This document shows, piece by piece, positions 34,599 to 38,548 of a stretch of DNA of 38,548 nt (position 1 is its first letter; every line of letters begins with the position of its first letter). The notes beneath the pieces are model-generated. The model had not been told where the DNA came from. It did not search any database and worked only from the letters and a program-made list of their open reading frames with translations. Source of the DNA: JBBSMX01 sp038232935 (GTDB lineage Bacteria > Bacteroidota > Rhodothermia > Rhodothermales > JANQRZ01); the NCBI GenBank assembly GCA_038232935.1, contig JBBSMX010000025.1, forward strand, positions 1 to 38,548, written 5' to 3'. Made by a program: the position numbers and the translations under genes.

Positions 34599-36011
34599 TC
34601 ACAACGCTGCCCCGATGAGGGCAAAGCCGACGGCGGCGACGGCGGCGGCGAGGAGCGCATACGGAAGCTGCGTGCGGACGTGCGCAATGTGGTCGGTCGC
34701 GGCGGCGAGGCTGGAAACGATCGTCGTGTCGGAGATCGGGCTCGCATGGTCGCCGAAGATGCCGCCGGAGAGCGCGGCGGCGAGGAACGGCGCGGCCGGC
34801 AGCCCGAGCGCGGCGGCGGCGGGGACGGCAATCGGAATCATGATGGCGAACGTCCCCCAGCTCGTCCCCGTCGAGAACGCGATGAAGGCGCCGACGAGGA
34901 ACACGAGCGGGAGCAGCACCGGCGGCGGCAGCAGCCCGGCGACGAGTTGCGCCACGTAGAGCCCCGTCCCGAGTTCGCGAGCGACGCCGCCGAGCGCGAG
35001 CGCGAGCAGCAGCACGAGCGCCATCCCCAGCATCCCTCCCGCCCCGCGCAGCCCCGTCTTCGTCAGCTCGTCCACACTCAGCCCGCGCTGCGCCAGCATC
35101 AGCCCCCACGCTGTCGCCAGCCCCGCGAGCACAGCCCAGAGCACGCTCGTCGAGCCGCTGCCTTCGAGCATGTCGCCGCCGCCGGTGACGAACAGCCCGA
35201 GCGGCATCGTTGCGATCATCACCCCGAGCGGGAGGAGCATGTTGACCGGACGCGGCGAGATCTTCGTCGTCGGCGTGGGCACGAGGGCATCCTCATCCAG
35301 CATCGGCGTCGCGTCCTCGTCGAAGAGCAGCCCGTCGGCGGCGCGGCGTTCGGCGCGGCGCATCGGGCCGAAGGACCACCCCGTGACGGCGACGAACCCG
35401 GCCAGCACGACGGCCGCGAGCGCATAGAGGTTCTGCGGGATCGCTTCGATGAACAGCCGCAGCGGCTCTTCGACGCCCTGCTCGCTGAGGAGGGCGAGGA
35501 TGTACGCGCCCCACGCGTTCAGCGGGATCAGGACGCACACGGCCGCGCTCGTCGAGTCGATGAGGTAGGCGAGCATCTCGCGGCTGTGGCGGTGCCGGTC
35601 GAAGAGCGGCCGGGCGACGGCACCGGAGACGAGGACCGTGATGTTCGACTCGATGAAGATCACCACGCCGACGAGGAAGGCGAGCACGCGCGCCCCGCGT
35701 CCGCCCGTCACGAGCCCCCGTTGCTCGATCCAGTCCACGAACCCGCGCACCCCGCCCGACGCCTCGACCGTCGCGATGAGGGCGCCGATGACGAGGGTGA
35801 ACAAGATCACGCGGGCGTTCCCCGCATCGCCGAGGACGCCGACGAGCGCGTCGATGGCGGCACCCAGACCGGTGAGTGGGTTCCAGCCGGCGAGGACCGT
35901 CCACCCGAGCCAGACGCCGGCGGCGAGCGAGAGGTAGACCTGCCGCGTCCAGATCGCGAGCACGATGGCGAGGAGCGGCGGCAGGAGCGAGATCCAGGTC
36001 GGGTCGGGCAT
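34599..36011 (-). CDS. NhaC-family Na+/H+ antiporter
   Basis: A 470-residue inner-membrane protein with about eleven to twelve TM segments. The family moves sodium out in exchange for protons; some relatives carry amino acids or malate/lactate, so the substrate is inferred. MPDPTWISLLPPLLAIVLAI and AAGVWLGWTVLAGWNP are typical starts. The most conserved signs are STGTSWGTFAIMIPIAVP and GGIFGDHASPISDTTIVSS near the end. A soluble loop with many acidic residues (LLFDEDATPMLDEDALVPTP) lies in the middle. It is convergent with the decayed higBA module (15 bases between ends) and divergent from the nucleotidase gene with 196 bases in between. Confidence 0.88.
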   Translation of the reverse strand: MPDPTWISLLPPLLAIVLAIWTRQVYLSLAAGVWLGWTVLAGWNPLTGLGAAIDALVGVLGDAGNARVILFTLVIGALIATVEASGGVRGFVDWIEQRGLVTGGRGARVLAFLVGVVIFIESNITVLVSGAVARPLFDRHRHSREMLAYLIDSTSAAVCVLIPLNAWGAYILALLSEQGVEEPLRLFIEAIPQNLYALAAVVLAGFVAVTGWSFGPMRRAERRAADGLLFDEDATPMLDEDALVPTPTTKISPRPVNMLLPLGVMIATMPLGLFVTGGGDMLEGSGSTSVLWAVLAGLATAWGLMLAQRGLSVDELTKTGLRGAGGMLGMALVLLLALALGGVARELGTGLYVAQLVAGLLPPPVLLPLVFLVGAFIAFSTGTSWGTFAIMIPIAVPAAAALGLPAAPFLAAALSGGIFGDHASPISDTTIVSSLAAATDHIAHVRTQLPYALLAAAVAAVGFALIGAAL

Positions 36012-36207
36012 GGGCGCGGGAACGAATGAGACGGCGCAAGTCTACGAACGGGCACGCTCACGCAACGGGGCCGATTTCGTAGGAACACGGCATGCCGCGT
36101 CCGCCGCGTCGAGCCGACCCTACGAGGGCAAGGCATGGCTCACCCCTACGAGCGTGATGCGTCGACCGGCGTAGTTTATCTCTCTTTACCCGATCCCCCG
36201 ATCCTGC

Positions 36208-37617
36208 ATGAATGCGTCCGCCCGCGGCATCTACACGAATCGCACGCTCAACCTCCGCGCCATCAAAGCCGTCGGCTACGACATGGACTACACGCTCATC
36301 CATTACCACGCGCGGGCGTGGGAGGAGCGGGCGTACAGCTACATCAAAGAGCGGCTGCTGGCGCGGGGCTGGCCTGTCGAGGACCTCACGTTCCAGCCCG
36401 ACCTCGTGATGCGCGGGCTGATCATCGACAAAGAACTCGGCAACGTCGTCAAGGCCAACCGGTTCGGCTACATCAAGCGGGCGTTCCACGGCACCGAGCC
36501 GCTGGCGCACGGGGCGATGCGCGAGGTCTACACGCGGACGCTCGTGGACCTCGAAGCGCCGCGCTGGCTGTTCCTCAACACGCTGTTCTCGCTCAGCGAG
36601 GCGAGCATGTACATGCAGCTCGTGGACCTCCTCGACGGCGACGTGATCGAGGCGAAGCTGAGCTACTTCGAGCTCTACGCGCTCGTGCGCGGCGCGCTCG
36701 ACGAGGCGCACATGGAGGGCCGGCTCAAGGGCGAGATCATCGAGGCCCCGGAGCGCTTCGTCGCGCTCGACAAGGAGACGCCGCTCGCCCTCCTCGACCA
36801 GAAGGAGTCGGGGAAGAAGATCCTCCTCATCACGAACTCCGAGTGGGCCTACGCCGCCCCCATGCTCGCCTTCGCCTTCGACCCGTTCCTGCCCGAGGGG
36901 ATGACGTGGCGCGACCTCTTCGACCTCGCCATCGTGGGCGCGCGGAAGCCGGCATTTTTCACGCAGCGGATGCCCGCCTTCGAGGTCGTCAGCGAGGACG
37001 GGCTGCTGCGCGAGCACGTCGGCCCGCTCCGGTCCGGGCGCGTCTACGTCGGCGGCGATGCCGGGCTCGTCGAGGCCAGCCTCGGGCTCCGCGGCGAGGA
37101 CCTGCTCTACGTCGGCGACCACCTGTTCGTGGACGTGAACATCTCGAAGAGCGTGCTCCGCTGGCGGACGGCGCTCATCCTGCGCGAGCTGGAGGAGGAG
37201 CTCGAAGCGCTCGAAAGCTTCGAGGAGACGCAGGCGGAGCTCTCGAAGCGGATGCAGAAGAAGATCCAGATGGAGAGCGAGTACTCGGCCTACCGACTCG
37301 CGCTCCAGCGCGTGCGCAAGGCCTACGGCCCCGAGCCCACCCGACCCGCCGAAGAGATCGAGGCCGACATGGCGAAGCACCGCGAGAAGCTCCTCGCCCT
37401 CGACGAGGAGATCGGCCCGCTGGCCCGCGCCGCCGGCCTCCTCCACAACCCGAACTGGGGCCTGATGATGCGCACCGGCAACGACAAGAGCCACCTCGCC
37501 CGGCAGGTCGAGCGCTACGCCGACATCTACACCGGCCGCGTCTCGAACTTCCTCCACGTCACGCCCTACGCCTACCTCCGCTCCCCCCACGGCTCCCTCC
37601 CCCACGACCTCGCGTGA
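36208..37617 (+). CDS. HAD-IG family 5'-nucleotidase (purine type)
   Basis: A 469-residue HAD-superfamily enzyme of the IMP/GMP-preferring 5'-nucleotidase family (cN-II-like, TIGR02244), which removes phosphate from nucleoside monophosphates. The catalytic motif is YDMDYTL with Asp25 and Asp27; the Thr/Ser motif is LITNSEWAYA; the closing aspartates lie in LLYVGDHLFVDV. The middle has the family's VYTRTLVDLEAPRWLFLN stretch, and a long charged coiled-coil-like part (about 325-430) is followed by WGLMMRTGNDKSHLARQVER and RVSNFLHVTPYAYLRSPHG. The start ATG at 36208 gives the family N-terminus. It is convergent with the methyltransferase gene, 8 bases apart. Confidence 0.88.
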   Translation: MNASARGIYTNRTLNLRAIKAVGYDMDYTLIHYHARAWEERAYSYIKERLLARGWPVEDLTFQPDLVMRGLIIDKELGNVVKANRFGYIKRAFHGTEPLAHGAMREVYTRTLVDLEAPRWLFLNTLFSLSEASMYMQLVDLLDGDVIEAKLSYFELYALVRGALDEAHMEGRLKGEIIEAPERFVALDKETPLALLDQKESGKKILLITNSEWAYAAPMLAFAFDPFLPEGMTWRDLFDLAIVGARKPAFFTQRMPAFEVVSEDGLLREHVGPLRSGRVYVGGDAGLVEASLGLRGEDLLYVGDHLFVDVNISKSVLRWRTALILRELEEELEALESFEETQAELSKRMQKKIQMESEYSAYRLALQRVRKAYGPEPTRPAEEIEADMAKHREKLLALDEEIGPLARAAGLLHNPNWGLMMRTGNDKSHLARQVERYADIYTGRVSNFLHVTPYAYLRSPHGSLPHDLA

Positions 37618-37625
37618 ACAGAGGC

Positions 37626-38444
37626 TTACCCGCTAGATCCCTTCTCCAGGTGCACCCACTGCGTATCGCCCAGTCCGTCGCTCGCAAGCAGGGTGTAGAG
37701 CTCGGGCAGCCGAGCGATCCCGTACCCCCCGACGGCCACGGCCTGGAGCGCCCGCCGCAGAGGACGGGACGCCACCCGCTCGATGTGGTTTGCCACCGAT
37801 CCCGGCACCTGCCGCTTGCGCATGTACCGGTACTCGAGATCCTGCAGCGCCTTCTTCTCCGGCCTGTCCGGCTCGATCTCGTGCACGGCCACGCGCCAGC
37901 CGTGGCGCTCGGCGAGGACCTCGAAGCTCGACCGGTTCCAGCGCCCGACGTGGTTCGGGGGGAGGTCTAGCAGGCTCCCGTGCAACTCGTTGAACGCGAT
38001 CCGCTCCGCATTCGGGACCGCGACGAAGAGGTGGGCCTCGCTCCCGGTGAGCCGGTCGATCTGCGCTAAGAGTGCATCCAGGCCGTCGAGGTGCTCCAAG
38101 ACTTGGAACAGGCAGACCACATCGAATCGACCGCCGTAATCGTCGGCGGGAAGGGCGCGCACATCCTCAGCGAGACAGGGGATCCCGTACGCCTCGATGG
38201 CTTGGCGGCCGTAGTCGGAGAACTCAGTGGCGAGCACGTGATCCTTCGGCGTGAGCGCCGGGACGACGCGGCGGATGAAGGCCCCGTCGCCCGCCCCGAC
38301 CTCCAGCAGGTGGAAGTCGCGGAGCCGACCCCTGCGCTGGAGGTCGCGCAGCGCCTCCCACGTCCGCTCGTACTCCCATTTCCACACGGGGTAGCCGGAC
38401 CGTTCGTAGGCGAGGGATCTTTCCAACAAGGTACAGCGCCTCAT
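37626..38444 (-). CDS. Class I SAM-dependent methyltransferase, 5' end at an IS boundary
   Basis: A 272-residue protein with a Rossmann-type methyltransferase domain: motif I LLEVGAGDGAFIRRV (from 46), then ATEFSDYGRQAIEAYG, FDVVCLFQVLEHLDGLDALL and LFVAVPNAERIAFNEL. The DLPPNHVGRWNRSSFEVLAE segment is often found in methyltransferases beside sugar or surface-polymer genes. The acceptor is unknown. The ATG at 38444 is the best remaining start; the frame continues to 38516 but only as antisense of the IS110 transposase. Relatives often have more sequence in front (a zinc-binding or linker part), so the N-terminus may have been cut off by the insertion. Confidence 0.75.
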   Translation of the reverse strand: MRRCTLLERSLAYERSGYPVWKWEYERTWEALRDLQRRGRLRDFHLLEVGAGDGAFIRRVVPALTPKDHVLATEFSDYGRQAIEAYGIPCLAEDVRALPADDYGGRFDVVCLFQVLEHLDGLDALLAQIDRLTGSEAHLFVAVPNAERIAFNELHGSLLDLPPNHVGRWNRSSFEVLAERHGWRVAVHEIEPDRPEKKALQDLEYRYMRKRQVPGSVANHIERVASRPLRRALQAVAVGGYGIARLPELYTLLASDGLGDTQWVHLEKGSSG

Positions 38445-38477
38445 GGATAGGTCCCCCTTCACCAGCCGCCTACCGCC

Positions 38478-38548
38478 ATGTCTGCCACGACACTCTACAC
38501 TGGCCTCGACCTCCACAAGCGCTCCGTCTTCGCCCTCACTGTCGACGC
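38478..38548 (+). mobile_element. 5' end of an IS110-family transposase gene (cut by window edge)
   Basis: From ATG 38478 the frame reads MSATTLYTGLDLHKRSVFAL and three more codons before the window ends. YTGLDLHKRS is the start of the DEDD transposase domain of IS110 (the Asp is the first catalytic residue). IS110 elements have no clear terminal inverted repeats and carry non-coding ends; here only about 30 bases separate the ATG from the methyltransferase start, so the left end lies near 38445-38475. Confidence 0.8.

Overview
The window comes from a high-GC Gram-negative bacterium of the Bacteroidota, most probably class Rhodothermia (Rhodothermales or Rubricoccaceae-like). The pointers are two secreted proteins with C-terminal type IX secretion-type sorting domains (YPNPF/YPSPA then VFDVLGRR, ending in VMLVR or LLIVR), perfect TAnnTTTG promoter cores of the Bacteroidota type, few Shine-Dalgarno sites, and an ECF sigma plus kinase-TPR pair of a kind common in that group. 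The assignment is inferred; no 16S gene is present.

Layout. 1-5.9 kb is an accessory region: an IS200-like/RAYT transposase between GAA-loop hairpins, an alpha/beta hydrolase, a chromate transporter bracketed by a partial duplication of a DUF2993 lipoprotein gene, and an unknown protein whose acidic linker contains heptamer-based DNA repeats. 5.9-24 kb is mostly housekeeping and envelope: propionyl-CoA carboxylase beta subunit, an MltD-like lytic transglycosylase, two sorting-domain proteins, the sigma factor and serine/threonine kinase, DciA, a glucose/sorbosone dehydrogenase lipoprotein, TolC, MlaC, ChaN and a DEAD-box helicase. 24.1-25.6 kb holds a four-TM class III nucleotide cyclase lying between two decayed tails of AbgT transporter genes.

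25.6-34 kb is the likely chromosome origin. To the left, on the minus strand, runs yceD(DUF177)-rpmF-plsX-fabH-fabD-fabG. To the right, on the plus strand, runs dnaA-dnaN. The 0.67-kb gap between them has two perfect DnaA boxes, a near-perfect 29-bp palindrome containing a third near-consensus box, and AT-rich patches. The leftward and rightward genes therefore point away from the origin. The fab cluster stops after fabG, without acpP or fabF, exactly where AbgT debris begins. Right of dnaN lie a good terminator, a decayed higBA toxin-antitoxin module (toxin truncated, antitoxin frameshifted by one base), an NhaC antiporter, a HAD-IG 5'-nucleotidase, a methyltransferase and the first codons of an IS110-family transposase whose end abuts the methyltransferase 5' end.

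The least expected signal is a set of short-period (7- or 8-bp) interspersed repeats at six places: inside the linker of the unknown protein (two arrays), before pccB, on either side of fabH-fabD, and between dnaA and dnaN. They form several sequence families, often with an inverted half, and resemble the heptameric STRR repeats described in cyanobacteria. No complete novel defence or metabolic system was recognised; no tRNA, rRNA or CRISPR array was seen.
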